Positions 1 through 8,687 are shown, counted from the first letter of the stretch. The stretch: 64,000 bases of DNA from DATCJA01 sp963734635 (GCA_963734635.1 CAVTIA010000013.1:62001-126000), one strand, 5' to 3'. Numbers and translations: made by a program. The notes: generated by a model from the letters alone, not told the origin.

Positions 1-176
1 GCGAAGACCAGACGATCGGTCCAGACGCGCCGTTCGAAGATCAGAATGTGCCTGAATCGGCGGAACCTGGCGAGCATGGTCGCGAGGACTGCCATGACCG
101 CCAGCTTGACGATCAGCGTCGTCAGCAGCGACTGATCGGCGGAGAGGAAGATCGGGGCTTCGAGCACCGAAGCCAT
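1..176 (-). CDS. Sensor histidine kinase N-terminus, LytS/5TM type (partial)
   Basis: An ATG at 176 on the minus strand opens a frame that stays open to the window edge, giving 58 residues. After a short extracytoplasmic-looking start it has a hydrophobic segment (LIVKLAVMAVLATMLARFRR) and then basic residues with FERRVWTDR. This pattern resembles the first helix and loop of the 5TM-LYT membrane domain of LytS-like sensor kinases; that is recalled family resemblance, not an alignment. The gene is divergent from nuoI with only 33 bases between starts, so the two share a promoter region. The kinase domains would lie outside the window, so the assignment is tentative. Confidence 0.5.
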   Translation of the reverse strand, partial: MASVLEAPIFLSADQSLLTTLIVKLAVMAVLATMLARFRRFRHILIFERRVWTDRLVF

Positions 177-203
177 TGTAAAGTAGGCACTTCGTTTTAT
201 GAT
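176..203 (+). promoter_or_regulatory. Candidate sigma70 promoter of nuoI, leaderless
   Basis: TTGTAA at 176-181 and TATGAT at 198-203 are separated by 16 bases. The ATG of nuoI at 210 lies 6 bases after the -10 hexamer, so transcription would begin at or next to the A of the start codon. No Shine-Dalgarno sequence is present, consistent with a leaderless message. The element overlaps the start of the divergent sensor gene. Confidence 0.45.
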
Positions 204-209
204 GACCAT

Positions 210-653
210 ATGATTCGACCGTTGCTCGTCGGGCTTGCCACCACCTTCAAGCACATGTTCAAGAAGAAGGTTGCGGTGAACTATCCGGATGAAAAGATTC
301 CGATGTTCCCGAAGTACCGCGGCAAGCAGGTGTTGACGCGCGACGAAAACGGGCTAGAAAAGTGTGTCGCGTGCGGACTCTGCGCCGTCGCGTGCCCGGC
401 GGATGCCATTTACCTCGAGGCGGCCGAAAACGACGGCAGTGTCATGGCTGGTCCCCGGTACGCGAGCGTGTATCAGATCCACAAAACTCGCTGCATCTTC
501 TGCGGCTATTGCGAAGAAGCGTGTCCGGTGTCGGCGATTTTCATGGGCAAGGATTACGAGCTCGCCGTCTACAGCAAGGACGACTTCATCTGGGACAAAG
601 AGGACCTGCTCGTCCCGCTCACGGCTCGGCCGGAGTCGTCTACGAGTCTCTAG
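210..653 (+). CDS. nuoI: NADH-quinone oxidoreductase subunit I (NuoI)
   Basis: This 147-residue protein carries two 4Fe-4S ferredoxin motifs, CVACGLCAVACP and CIFCGYCEEACP, in the order and spacing of NuoI. NuoI holds clusters N6a and N6b in the peripheral arm of complex I and passes electrons from NADH towards quinone at the cytoplasmic face of the inner membrane. The frame is open upstream to position 48, but the ATG at 210 (MIRPLLVG) fits the family start and sits 6 bases after a good -10 box. No other nuo gene is visible on either side: the upstream gene is divergent and the downstream gene is a phosphoesterase. The subunit is therefore encoded apart from the rest of complex I, at least locally. 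Confidence 0.93.
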   Translation: MIRPLLVGLATTFKHMFKKKVAVNYPDEKIPMFPKYRGKQVLTRDENGLEKCVACGLCAVACPADAIYLEAAENDGSVMAGPRYASVYQIHKTRCIFCGYCEEACPVSAIFMGKDYELAVYSKDDFIWDKEDLLVPLTARPESSTSL

Positions 654-720
654 TCTTTCGTCTTTAGTCTTTGGTCGGTCCTCGGACTAGAGACCAAAGA
701 CCAAAGACCAAAGACCAAAG
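653..720. repeat. Heptamer array (GACCAAA) with facing inverted arm
   Basis: Four perfect head-to-tail copies of GACCAAA occupy 692-719. The preceding stretch 655-676 is the degenerate reverse complement (TCTTT/AGTCTTTGGTC units), so the two arms can form a long imperfect hairpin around the short centre at 677-691. It fills most of the gap between nuoI and the phosphoesterase gene. It could act as a terminator or be a selfish repeat; it is related in form, not in sequence, to arrays at 25843, 31527 and 31822. Confidence 0.7.
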
Positions 721-736
721 GACCATACCCTCCGCA

Positions 737-1411
737 ATGCTGATCGGCGCCATCGCCGACATTCATGGCAATTTCGACGCAATGCGACGCGCCATGACGA
801 GGCATGCGGATGTGCCGTGGTGGGTGTGCGTTGGCGATGTCGCCAGCAGCACCGGCGCCTACCCCGAGCCGCCGGCTCCGTTGTACTGGATCAAAGGCAA
901 CAACGAAGAGTTCGATCGGATTGCCGACTGGGACGCGGGCCGCGACGCGCCGCTGAATCTTTTCTACATCAGGAACGGCACTGCCGTGCGCGTCGGTCCA
1001 CTTCTTGTCGCAGGTGTGGGCGGCACGTACGCTCCGAAGTGGTACGACACTCCGGCGGCACAACTGCCGCACACGCCGAAGGATGACAAACGCCGCCACT
1101 TTGTGCGCGAGGAGATCGAGGCCTGCAAACGGCTGCACGGCGTCGACATTCTCATGACGCATGAAGCGCCGCGTCCATTCATCGTCAGCGCGGATGGCGA
1201 TTCCGGTCCGGCGAAGCGGTGGGACGCGGGCAAGCGGCCGATCAACGAGCTGCTCGCGACCGTGAGGCCGCGACTGCACTTGTGCGGACACCATCACCGA
1301 TTCGCGGAGACCGATCGCGAGGGAGTGCGGTCGGTCTGCATCGACCGGATCAACCGGTCCTATCTGCTCATCGACGCCTCCACGGTCACATACCAGAAGA
1401 TTGAGCAATGA
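737..1411 (+). CDS. Calcineurin-like metallophosphoesterase
   Basis: The 224-residue product shows the metallophosphoesterase signature set in order: DIHGN near residue 8 (first metal ligands), CVGD near 33, KGNNEE near 54, MTHEAP near 138 and CGHHH near 180. These provide the bimetallic centre of the calcineurin-like superfamily. The substrate cannot be read from sequence. The open frame extends upstream into the GACCAAA repeat, but the ATG at 737 directly precedes the first conserved strand (LIGAIADIHGN) and is the likely start; there is no clear Shine-Dalgarno. A cytoplasmic enzyme is expected, because no signal peptide or membrane segment is seen. Confidence 0.8.
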   Translation: MLIGAIADIHGNFDAMRRAMTRHADVPWWVCVGDVASSTGAYPEPPAPLYWIKGNNEEFDRIADWDAGRDAPLNLFYIRNGTAVRVGPLLVAGVGGTYAPKWYDTPAAQLPHTPKDDKRRHFVREEIEACKRLHGVDILMTHEAPRPFIVSADGDSGPAKRWDAGKRPINELLATVRPRLHLCGHHHRFAETDREGVRSVCIDRINRSYLLIDASTVTYQKIEQ

Positions 1412-1438
1412 GATAATGACTTCGTCGTTTCTTTCCGT

Positions 1439-3301
1439 ATGAAGCCATTTCTCGAGGCGATCGACGAACGTGTGCTCGTCTGCGACGGCGCAATGGGCAC
1501 GATGCTGTACGCCAAGGGTGTCTTCATCAATCGGTGTTTCGACGCACTGAATCTCACCGAGCCTGCCCGCGTCGTGGAAGTGCATCAGGAATACGTACGC
1601 GCCGGCGCGGATGTGGTCGAGACGAACACATTCGGGGCCAACCGGATCAAGCTGCGAGGGTTCGGCCTCGCCGATCGGCTGCGCGACATCAACGTCGAAG
1701 GCGCTCGCCTTGCCCGGGAGGTGGCGAGCGGGCGCGGGTATGTCGCGGGCGCGATTGGGCCGCTGGGGATCCGAATCGAGCCGTGGGGAAAGACCGGCAA
1801 AGACGAAGCGGAAGCATTTTTTCGCGAGCAGGCCGAAGCCCTGCTGGCCGGCGGGGTTGATCTCTTCGTTCTCGAGACATTCCGCGATCTCGACGAGATT
1901 CGAGCGGCAATCGCGGCCATCCGGAGCATTTGTACTCTGCCGGTCGTCGCACAGATGACGATCGAGGAAGACGGCAATACTCTCGATGGCACCCCGCCCG
2001 AACGGTTCGCGCCGGCGCTCGAGCCGCACGCCGACATCGTGGGCGTGAACTGCAGCATCGGGCCCGCACCGATGCTCGAAACCATCGAGCGGATGGCAGG
2101 AGTCACGCGCGCCAGACTCTCGGCGCAGCCGAACGCCGGCCGTCCACGAGATGTCGAAGGCCGCAATCTCTATTTGTCCTCGCCCGAATACGTCGCGTCA
2201 TACGCCAGGCGATTCGTCAGTCAGGGTGTCCGGCTGGTAGGAGGCTGCTGCGGTACGACCCCGGAACACATCCGGCAGATTGCGATTGCCGTCAAGAAGC
2301 TGGCTCCGGATGTCGCGCGCGTTGCTGCGCGCGCTCGGGCGATCAGCGATGAGCGTCCGGCGCCTGTCGAGGTGATCGCAGAGGGCGTCCCCGCAGTACC
2401 GAAAGCCGAGCGGTCATCCTTTGCCCAGGCCCTCTCACAGCGACGCTTCGTCACGATCGTACAGCTCACGCCTCCGAAGGGCGTCGTCGGCGACGTGATG
2501 ATCGAATCGGCACGTGTGCTGAAAGCCCACGGCGTGGATGTGGTGCACATTCCAGACGGACACCGGGGCGCGCGCATGAGCGCGCTGTCGCTCGCCGTCT
2601 TGATGCAGCAGAAAGCGTCCGTGGAGGTCGTCCTTCAGTATTCATGCCGCGACAGGAATCTGCTCGGCATGCAGTCGGATTTGCTTGGCGCGCACGCGAT
2701 GGGTGTACGCAATCTGATGATCGTCACCGGCGATGCCCGGATGGTCGGTGATTACCCTGACGCGACGGCGGTGTTCGACGTCGACTCGATTGGCCTCACC
2801 AACGTTGTCTCCAGGCTCAACCACGGCCTCGACATTGGTGGTCAGGCGATCGGAAGTCCGACCGCGTTTCACGTTGGTGTGCAGGTCAACCCGGGTGCGG
2901 AAGATCTCGAGAGCGAGCTCCGGCGGTTCGCCTACAAGGTCGAGGCGGGGGCCGAGTTCGCGGTGACCAAGCCGGTGTTCGACATAGGCACGTTCGAGCG
3001 GTTCTTTCGGCGGATTGAATCCGCCCGGCTTCCGATCATCCTCGGCCTATGGCCGTTTGAAAGTGTGCTGAACGCGGAATTCATGGCTAATGAGGTGCCA
3101 GGCGTTCGTGTCCCGGATGCGGTGCTCGACCGCATGCGTCGTGTGGCGTCGCCGGAAGCAGCCGCCGACGAAGGCGTTGCGATTGCTCGTGAAGTGGGCT
3201 GCGGGTTGAAGGGGATGGTGCAGGGAACGCATGTCGCGGCACCGTCGGGCCGCATCGACGCCGCCCTGGCGGTGCTCGCGGCTGTGCAGACGGCCGTCTG
3301 A
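1439..3301 (+). CDS. Bifunctional homocysteine S-methyltransferase / 5,10-methylenetetrahydrofolate reductase
   Basis: The 620-residue protein is a fusion. Residues 1-290 form a zinc-dependent homocysteine S-methyltransferase domain: CDGAMGTML at the start, and the expected zinc cysteines C205 (GVNCSIGP) and C270/C271 (GGCCGTTPEH). Residues about 325-620 form the MTHFR TIM barrel that reduces methylenetetrahydrofolate, with HIPDG and NLMIVTGD-like segments. The architecture matches the YitJ type of Bacillus, where methylfolate production and methionine formation are joined in one chain. It starts 27 bases after the phosphoesterase and is probably co-transcribed. Cytoplasmic, one-carbon and methionine metabolism. 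Confidence 0.9.
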   Translation: MKPFLEAIDERVLVCDGAMGTMLYAKGVFINRCFDALNLTEPARVVEVHQEYVRAGADVVETNTFGANRIKLRGFGLADRLRDINVEGARLAREVASGRGYVAGAIGPLGIRIEPWGKTGKDEAEAFFREQAEALLAGGVDLFVLETFRDLDEIRAAIAAIRSICTLPVVAQMTIEEDGNTLDGTPPERFAPALEPHADIVGVNCSIGPAPMLETIERMAGVTRARLSAQPNAGRPRDVEGRNLYLSSPEYVASYARRFVSQGVRLVGGCCGTTPEHIRQIAIAVKKLAPDVARVAARARAISDERPAPVEVIAEGVPAVPKAERSSFAQALSQRRFVTIVQLTPPKGVVGDVMIESARVLKAHGVDVVHIPDGHRGARMSALSLAVLMQQKASVEVVLQYSCRDRNLLGMQSDLLGAHAMGVRNLMIVTGDARMVGDYPDATAVFDVDSIGLTNVVSRLNHGLDIGGQAIGSPTAFHVGVQVNPGAEDLESELRRFAYKVEAGAEFAVTKPVFDIGTFERFFRRIESARLPIILGLWPFESVLNAEFMANEVPGVRVPDAVLDRMRRVASPEAAADEGVAIAREVGCGLKGMVQGTHVAAPSGRIDAALAVLAAVQTAV

Positions 3302-3417
3302 TTTTGAGACCGGATACCACGCAGTTGTTGTATAGTGCCGAGGCGGTCCCGACGACGCCCAGGGTCCCTTAGGTCGAAGTTCCCGATTTTCAACAGGTTA
3401 CGGCTGGAGACGACCGA

Positions 3418-4104
3418 ATGCCGCTGTTCGAGCGTGAAAACGAAGAGTTCCGTTCCGACGTCCGCGGCCAGGCGCTGTCGGTCATCGCCATCGAGAACGA
3501 CTTCGTCGAGGGCGTTTACGACAAGCTGGCGTCATGGTACGACCTGGTCTTCGGCCCGATTCTGCATCCGGGCCGGCTCGTCGCGCTCGAGCGAATCGGC
3601 ATTGCGCCGGGTGATCGCGTGCTCGAAGTTGGAGTCGGCACCGGCATCAACGCCTCGCTCTACCCACGCCATTGCCGCGTCACCGGCATCGATTTTTCCG
3701 CGTCGATGCTCGAGAAGGCGCGCGCCCGCATGCGGCGGAAAGGCCTCTCGCACATCCGTCTGATACAGATGGACGCCGCTGCGCTGAAATTCGCTGACGA
3801 CTCCTTCGACGTCGTGTATGCGCCCTACGTCGTGAACTGCGTTCCGGATCCGGTGAAAGTCGTGCGCGAAATGCGCCGAGTGTGCAAACCGGGTGGCACG
3901 ATCGCGATTCTCAACCATTTCAGGAGCCCCAATCCATTTTTGTCGCGGCTCGACCGGGCGCTGTCTCCTCTTACAGTCCATATCGGGTTCAAGTCCGACC
4001 TCGACCTTCCCGGCTTCATTGCCCAAGCCGAACTGCGACCGACGTCGATCGAAAAGGTCAGCATGCCGCCGTTGTGGTCGCTGGTGATGTGCGGTAAGGA
4101 CTGA
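3418..4104 (+). CDS. PmtA-like SAM-dependent methyltransferase, copy 1
   Basis: The 228-residue class I methyltransferase has the glycine-rich SAM site VLEVGVGTG near residue 66, the acidic end of strand 2 (GIDFS) and a post-core YAPYVV segment. The region YDLVFGPILHPGR before the SAM motif is typical of PmtA-type phosphatidylethanolamine N-methyltransferases, which make phosphatidylcholine at the cytoplasmic membrane face. GGAG about 9 bases before the ATG supports the start. A second, clearly paralogous gene follows at 4226 with the same motif order. Substrate assignment is by family resemblance; another lipid or quinone-like acceptor is possible. Confidence 0.75.
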   Translation: MPLFERENEEFRSDVRGQALSVIAIENDFVEGVYDKLASWYDLVFGPILHPGRLVALERIGIAPGDRVLEVGVGTGINASLYPRHCRVTGIDFSASMLEKARARMRRKGLSHIRLIQMDAAALKFADDSFDVVYAPYVVNCVPDPVKVVREMRRVCKPGGTIAILNHFRSPNPFLSRLDRALSPLTVHIGFKSDLDLPGFIAQAELRPTSIEKVSMPPLWSLVMCGKD

Positions 4105-4145
4105 CGCGCTTCGCACATCGCTCTCGTACGCAGTCCAACGCCTCC

Positions 4146-4168
4146 GTAGTGTCCGGCTTGAGCCGGAC
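4146..4168 (+). repeat. REP-like element: GTAG plus palindrome
   Basis: GTAG at 4146-4149 is followed by the perfect palindrome GTCCGGC-TTGA-GCCGGAC at 4151-4168. A GTAG tetranucleotide next to a palindrome is the classical layout of REP sequences linked to REP-associated tyrosine transposases (RAYTs). It lies between the two tandem methyltransferase genes. No RAYT gene is seen in this window. Confidence 0.65.
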
Positions 4169-4225
4169 CGAGGTTACGAACCGAACTTAGCCGGGCAGGC
4201 ACAGACGTTGCGCATGTGTCGTGCA

Positions 4226-4912
4226 ATGACGCTGTCTCACTTCCAGCGCGAGCACTTCGCTGCTCATCCGGGCGTCGCGAGCCGGCCGGCTATAGCCGGT
4301 GGCAATGCCTTCATCGACGCGGTCTACGCACACCTTTCGCCCGTTTACGACGTGATTTTCGGGGCGCCGCTGCAACCCGGTCGAATTGCTGCGGTGCGAC
4401 AGATGGCGATCTGTCCCGGCGACCGCGTTCTGGAAGTCGGCGCAGGCACCGGTATCAATGTTCCACTCTATCCACAGGATTGCCACGTCACCGCGATTGA
4501 CCTCTCGGCTCCGATGCTCAACCGTGCGCGGCGGCGCGTAGCCCGCCAGGGCCTTGCGCACGTCGACCTGCTCGAACAGGACGCGGCGCGGATGTCATTC
4601 CGAAATGATTCCTTCGACAGCGTGTACGCGCCGTATGTAATGAGCGTAGTGGTCGATCCGATCCGCGTGGCGCGCGAGATGCGGCGCGTGTGCCGGCCGG
4701 GCGGCCGAATCGTGATTCTCAATCACTTCCGCAGCACGAACCCGCTGCTGTCGAGGCTGGAGCGCGTGACTTCGCCGCTGACCGTCCATGTCGGCTTCAG
4801 ACTGGACCTCTCGTTGACTGAAGTTCTCCGGCAGGCGGACCTGTGGCCCGCGTCGGTCGAGAGGGTGAACTTCCCGCCGATGTGGTCGCTGGTGACGTGT
4901 ATCAAGCACTGA
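4226..4912 (+). CDS. PmtA-like SAM-dependent methyltransferase, copy 2
   Basis: The 228-residue product is a paralogue of the gene at 3418: VYAHLSPVYDVIFGAPLQPGR, then VLEVGAGTGIN (SAM site), AIDLS, YAPYVMSV, LNHFRSTNP and a C-terminus ending MWSLVTCIKH, all in the same order. The frame also offers TTG at 4208 and ATG at 4214; the ATG at 4226 (MTLSHFQ) is chosen by length match with copy 1. The pair looks like a tandem duplication separated by a REP-like palindrome. In some bacteria several Pmt enzymes perform successive methylations of the PE headgroup, so a two-enzyme route is conceivable but unproven here. Confidence 0.75.
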   Translation: MTLSHFQREHFAAHPGVASRPAIAGGNAFIDAVYAHLSPVYDVIFGAPLQPGRIAAVRQMAICPGDRVLEVGAGTGINVPLYPQDCHVTAIDLSAPMLNRARRRVARQGLAHVDLLEQDAARMSFRNDSFDSVYAPYVMSVVVDPIRVAREMRRVCRPGGRIVILNHFRSTNPLLSRLERVTSPLTVHVGFRLDLSLTEVLRQADLWPASVERVNFPPMWSLVTCIKH

Positions 4913-4985
4913 ACGTTCAGGGCCGGAAGCCACGAGAAACATAGACAAGCGGAAATCTCATAGCGCGCGTCCGCCCGTCGAACTC

Positions 4986-5063
4986 GTAGCGCGCAGGCTT
5001 TAGCCTGCGCGGCGAACGACAGACGATCGCGGGGCGTCGCGCACGCTGAAGCGTGCGCGCTAC
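4986..5063. repeat. Paired REP-like elements in opposite orientation
   Basis: GTAG at 4986 is followed by the palindrome GCGCAGGC-TTTA-GCCTGCGC (4991-5010). A second palindrome, GCGCACGC-TGAA-GCGTGCGC (5039-5058), is followed by CTAC (5060-5063), the complement of GTAG. The two units face each other, like the paired REPs (BIMEs) of other bacteria, yet their stems differ in sequence. They lie in the 212-base gap between the convergent methyltransferase and glycosyltransferase genes and may serve as a bidirectional terminator. Nothing else is recognisable in this gap. Confidence 0.7.
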
Positions 5064-5124
5064 AAGTACAAACGCGAAGCGACCGGCCAAGAGGTCCCGG
5101 ACACTGCGTACGGTGGCTGGAAAG

Positions 5125-6294
5125 CTAAACCTTCGTCCGCGGCCGTCCTCTTGGCTTGCGGGGCGGCTTGTCGAGCGCAGCCAGCAGCATGTCGGCGGCG
5201 ACGTCAGCGCCGCTCGTGTCGGCCTTTTTCTTCGGCTTGGGCTGTGCGAGCAGCTTATCCAGGTGCGAGTCCCACTTGCCAGCAAACAAATCTTCCTGGC
5301 TGATGAACGCGGAGCGCACGTACTTGGGCATTTCCTCCACGAGCACCTCGTACTCGGGGAAGTGGCCGCGGGACGTGTAGAGCACGGCAGTGTCGTTCGC
5401 GATCGATTCGGAGATGATGCCGTAGCCCGCCTTGGTCACTACGGCAGTCGCCGCGCCTACGAGGTCCTCGTACCGGACGCCTGCGTTGTACATCGCCTCT
5501 TCGTTCACTGAGACGAGCGACCCTCGGCGTTCCGACGGCGGCGCTTCCTTCTTCGTTCGCCCGACCGGCTGGCTTTCTACGGTGATGGCGACGTACCGCT
5601 TCAGCTTCGCGAGCGCGTCGGTATCGAGGCCGGGCACTCCGTAGGTACCGAACGACGCCAGCACAAGCGGCTTGTCCGACGGCAGCTTGAGAAGCTTGGT
5701 GACCTCCTCCCGCGACCGTGTGGCGTGTCGGGCAATGAAGGGAATGTCCCGCACGTTCGCAAAGCTGTCGAAGCCCCCCGACATGGGCAGACGCAGCGCC
5801 ATCGACGCCTTCGCATATGCACCGCGTATCGTTGGCAGCAGCGACGGCGCCAGCCGCACACGCGGATAGTCGGCGTAAATCCAGTCCCAGGTGAAGTTCC
5901 CCAGCGCAATCGACGGGATGCCCGCGGCCGCGCCGACGGCGAAGGCCAGCGGCGGGATGTCGCCCACGATCAGGCCCGCGCCGAGTTCGCGGAGCACGCG
6001 TGTTTCACTGGCGGCGCGGGTGACGAGGTCGCTATGAAATGACGACGCGCGTCGAATCGTATCGGCTTCGTCGAGCGTCAATGCGTCGATCTGGACGGCA
6101 CCGGTGTCGCACTCGAGCGTACTGAACGCAACCTTGCCCTTGACCGAGAGGTCGAAGAGCCATCGAGGCGCCGCCGTGCGCACGCCGATGCGTGTTTCGG
6201 GCCTCTTTGCGAGAACCGCATTGATGACCTCGATAGTGCGTGAGGCGTGGCCGAAGCCATGGCCGGATACGTAGAAAACAATCGCGGCTGCCAC
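5125..6294 (-). CDS. GT-B-type glycosyltransferase-like protein, arabinokinase N-domain family
   Basis: The 389-residue protein begins FYVSGHGFGHASR, the hallmark of MurG-like GT-B proteins related to the N-terminal half of plant L-arabinokinase. The second half has VVTKAGYGIISE and LYTSRGHFPEYE, matching the nucleotide-sugar binding region of that family. It starts at GTG 6294, overlapping the lon stop codon in TAGTG, so it is probably translationally coupled to lon. The C-terminus is strongly basic and includes KPRGRPRTKV, which matches an AT-hook core (PRGRP). No signal peptide is present. Acceptor and donor sugars are unknown; the link with lon is positional only. Confidence 0.7.
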   Translation of the reverse strand: MAAAIVFYVSGHGFGHASRTIEVINAVLAKRPETRIGVRTAAPRWLFDLSVKGKVAFSTLECDTGAVQIDALTLDEADTIRRASSFHSDLVTRAASETRVLRELGAGLIVGDIPPLAFAVGAAAGIPSIALGNFTWDWIYADYPRVRLAPSLLPTIRGAYAKASMALRLPMSGGFDSFANVRDIPFIARHATRSREEVTKLLKLPSDKPLVLASFGTYGVPGLDTDALAKLKRYVAITVESQPVGRTKKEAPPSERRGSLVSVNEEAMYNAGVRYEDLVGAATAVVTKAGYGIISESIANDTAVLYTSRGHFPEYEVLVEEMPKYVRSAFISQEDLFAGKWDSHLDKLLAQPKPKKKADTSGADVAADMLLAALDKPPRKPRGRPRTKV

Positions 6295-8687
6295 TAACGG
6301 TCCGACTCGGCGTGCGTAGTTACGGTTTCAGCGTCTGTTGTTTGCGCCATGGCACCTTCCGGGATGGCCACCCTAATCACCTCTTCCAACGTCTCGGCCG
6401 GGACGAAGGTCATCTCCCGTCGGATTTCGTCGGGGAGCTCCACGAGGTCTGGCTCGTTCAGCGCGGGAAGAACCACTGTCCTGATGCCGAACCGGTGCGC
6501 CGCAAGTGCCTTCTCTCGAATACCGCCGACGGGCAACACCAGCCCACTCAATGTAATCTCGCCGGTCATGGCCACGTCCTGACGGACCGGCCGGTCCAGG
6601 GCCGCCGAGAGGATTGCCGTCGCGATCGTTACGCCCGCCGACGGGCCGTCCTTCGGAATCGCCCCTGCTGGCACATGGACGTGCAGGTCGTGCCTGGCAA
6701 GGAAGTCCGGCGGAATCCCCAGCTCCACGGCCCGCGCGCGCAGATGGCTCACGGCCGCCCGCGCCGATTCCTGCATCACATTGCCGAGCTGGCCCGTGAG
6801 AATAATGTTCTGGTTTCCGCCTGGAAGCAAGGTCGCTTCGATGAACAGGACGTCGCCGCCGGCCTCGGTCCAGGCGAGGCCCGTCGCTACACCCGCGCGG
6901 GACGTACGAAATGCAACCTCTTTCTTGAAACGCGCCGGGCCGAGATAGTCGTCCACGTCAGAGCGGTCGACGACCGTTCCAGTCGCCGGCCCGCTCTCGG
7001 GCATGCGTGTCGCCAGACGGGCCGCGATTTTCCGGCAAATCGTGCCGAGCTGGCGCTCCAGACTGCGGACGCCGGCCTCGCGCGTGTATTCCGCAATGAT
7101 GAGACGCAGGGCGGGATCCGTGATTTGCAGCGAGTCGTCCGGCAGCCCGTGTTCGCTCATCTGTCTGGGCAACAGGTACTTCCGCGCAATATGAACCTTC
7201 TCTTCCTCCGTGTATCCGGCAAGCCTGATGATTTCCATTCGATCGTGTAGCGCCGGATGAATCGTGTCGAGCTGGTTGGCGGTGGCGATGAACAGCACCC
7301 GCGAGAGGTCGATGGGCACCTCGACATAGTGGTCGCGAAAGGTATGGTTCTGTGCTGGATCGAGTACTTCCAGAAGCGCCGCCGCAGGGTCGCCCTGATA
7401 GCCCACTGAGACCTTGTCGATCTCATCGAGCATGAAAACGGGATTCATCGATCCTGCCTGTTTGAGCGCCTGGACGATTCGGCCCGGCATGGCTCCGATG
7501 TAGGTACGGCGGTGCCCGCGAATCTCCGCTTCGTCGCGAATGCCGCCGAGCGAGATCCGGACGAATTTGCGCGCCATGGCACGCGCAATCGACTGTCCGA
7601 GCGACGTCTTGCCGACGCCGGGCGGGCCGACGAAACAGAGGATCGGCCCCTTCATGTCGCCTTTCAGCTTTCGCACGGCCAGGTACTCGACGATGCGTTC
7701 CTTGACTTTGTCGAGGTCGTAGTGATCCTCGTCGAGCACTTTTCGCGCTTCGACCGGGTCGATGCGGTCGGGAGTCGTCACGGCCCACGGCACATCGAGC
7801 AACCAGTCGATATACGTCCGCAGCATCTGGTATTCGGGCGAGGCAGGGCCCATCCGTGCCAGGCGATCGACTTCTCGCATGGCGGCCGCGTGCACGGACT
7901 CCGGGAGCTTCGCGTCCTCGACGCGCTGCCGCACCTCTGCGATCTCGTTGCCCTCGCCTTCACCGAGCTCCTGCTGGATAGCTTTGAGCTGCTGTCGCAG
8001 GTAGTACTGACGCTGGGCGTCGGTCATTTCCTGCTGCGCCTGCGACTCGATCCTCCCTTTGAGCTCGAGCAGAGAGATTTCACGTGTCAGCGCGTTGACG
8101 ATGGTCTGGAGTTTCTTCGTGAGATCGATTTCCTCGAGCACGCCCTGTTTTTCTGGCGGTTTGATGTCGAGGAGCGATGCCAGCACGTACAGGAGTCGCA
8201 GCGGGTCATCGATGTTCATGACCACGCTGCGCAGCTCCTCCGACAGCCCCGTCGACAACGACAACGCCTTTTCAATGAGCTCCTGGATCCGGCGGACGTG
8301 CGCCTCGACTTCGATCGTGCGCTCGAACGTTTCGGGGAGTGGCGTAATCCGGGCACGCATCGAGGTTCCGGTTCGCGTCACGACATCGGCGCGCGCCCTG
8401 GCGAGCCCCTCGACGATGATGTTGACGCCGCCGCCTCCCTTTGCCATCTGCCGAATAACAGCCACCGTCCCGACGCGGTGCACGTCGTCGGGCTCCGGAT
8501 CGTCGTTGTCGTTTTGCTGGAGCACCAGGAATATCAGGCGGTCGGCGGCGAGCGCGCGATTTACGGACTCGATCGATACCGGCCGATTGACTGCAAGCGG
8601 CTGCAACGTGAGCGGGAACGCCACCGTGCGGCGAAGCGGCAGGATGGGAAGCTCCGACGGCAGTGTCGGTGGGGTGGGCTCAGCCAT
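6294..8687 (-). CDS. lon: ATP-dependent Lon protease
   Basis: The 797-residue protein has the full Lon layout: an N-terminal substrate domain (LPILPLRRTVAFP at the start), an AAA+ module with Walker A GPPGVGKTS near residue 360 and Walker B FMLDEIDK, and a C-terminal protease domain with the catalytic serine in PKDGPSAGV near residue 680 and a following lysine about 43 residues later (GGIREKALAA). It degrades misfolded and regulatory proteins in the cytoplasm. Length is normal for the family (about 780-820). The upstream side is divergent to a small zinc-ribbon gene. The glycosyltransferase gene downstream overlaps its stop by one base. Confidence 0.97.
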   Translation of the reverse strand: MAEPTPPTLPSELPILPLRRTVAFPLTLQPLAVNRPVSIESVNRALAADRLIFLVLQQNDNDDPEPDDVHRVGTVAVIRQMAKGGGGVNIIVEGLARARADVVTRTGTSMRARITPLPETFERTIEVEAHVRRIQELIEKALSLSTGLSEELRSVVMNIDDPLRLLYVLASLLDIKPPEKQGVLEEIDLTKKLQTIVNALTREISLLELKGRIESQAQQEMTDAQRQYYLRQQLKAIQQELGEGEGNEIAEVRQRVEDAKLPESVHAAAMREVDRLARMGPASPEYQMLRTYIDWLLDVPWAVTTPDRIDPVEARKVLDEDHYDLDKVKERIVEYLAVRKLKGDMKGPILCFVGPPGVGKTSLGQSIARAMARKFVRISLGGIRDEAEIRGHRRTYIGAMPGRIVQALKQAGSMNPVFMLDEIDKVSVGYQGDPAAALLEVLDPAQNHTFRDHYVEVPIDLSRVLFIATANQLDTIHPALHDRMEIIRLAGYTEEEKVHIARKYLLPRQMSEHGLPDDSLQITDPALRLIIAEYTREAGVRSLERQLGTICRKIAARLATRMPESGPATGTVVDRSDVDDYLGPARFKKEVAFRTSRAGVATGLAWTEAGGDVLFIEATLLPGGNQNIILTGQLGNVMQESARAAVSHLRARAVELGIPPDFLARHDLHVHVPAGAIPKDGPSAGVTIATAILSAALDRPVRQDVAMTGEITLSGLVLPVGGIREKALAAHRFGIRTVVLPALNEPDLVELPDEIRREMTFVPAETLEEVIRVAIPEGAMAQTTDAETVTTHAESDR

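Noticed and set aside
650..2029. Minus-strand open frame of 459 codons opposite the phosphoesterase and methyltransferase fusion
   Set aside because: High-GC shadow frame; the plus-strand genes have clear family motifs throughout and the minus reading has none.
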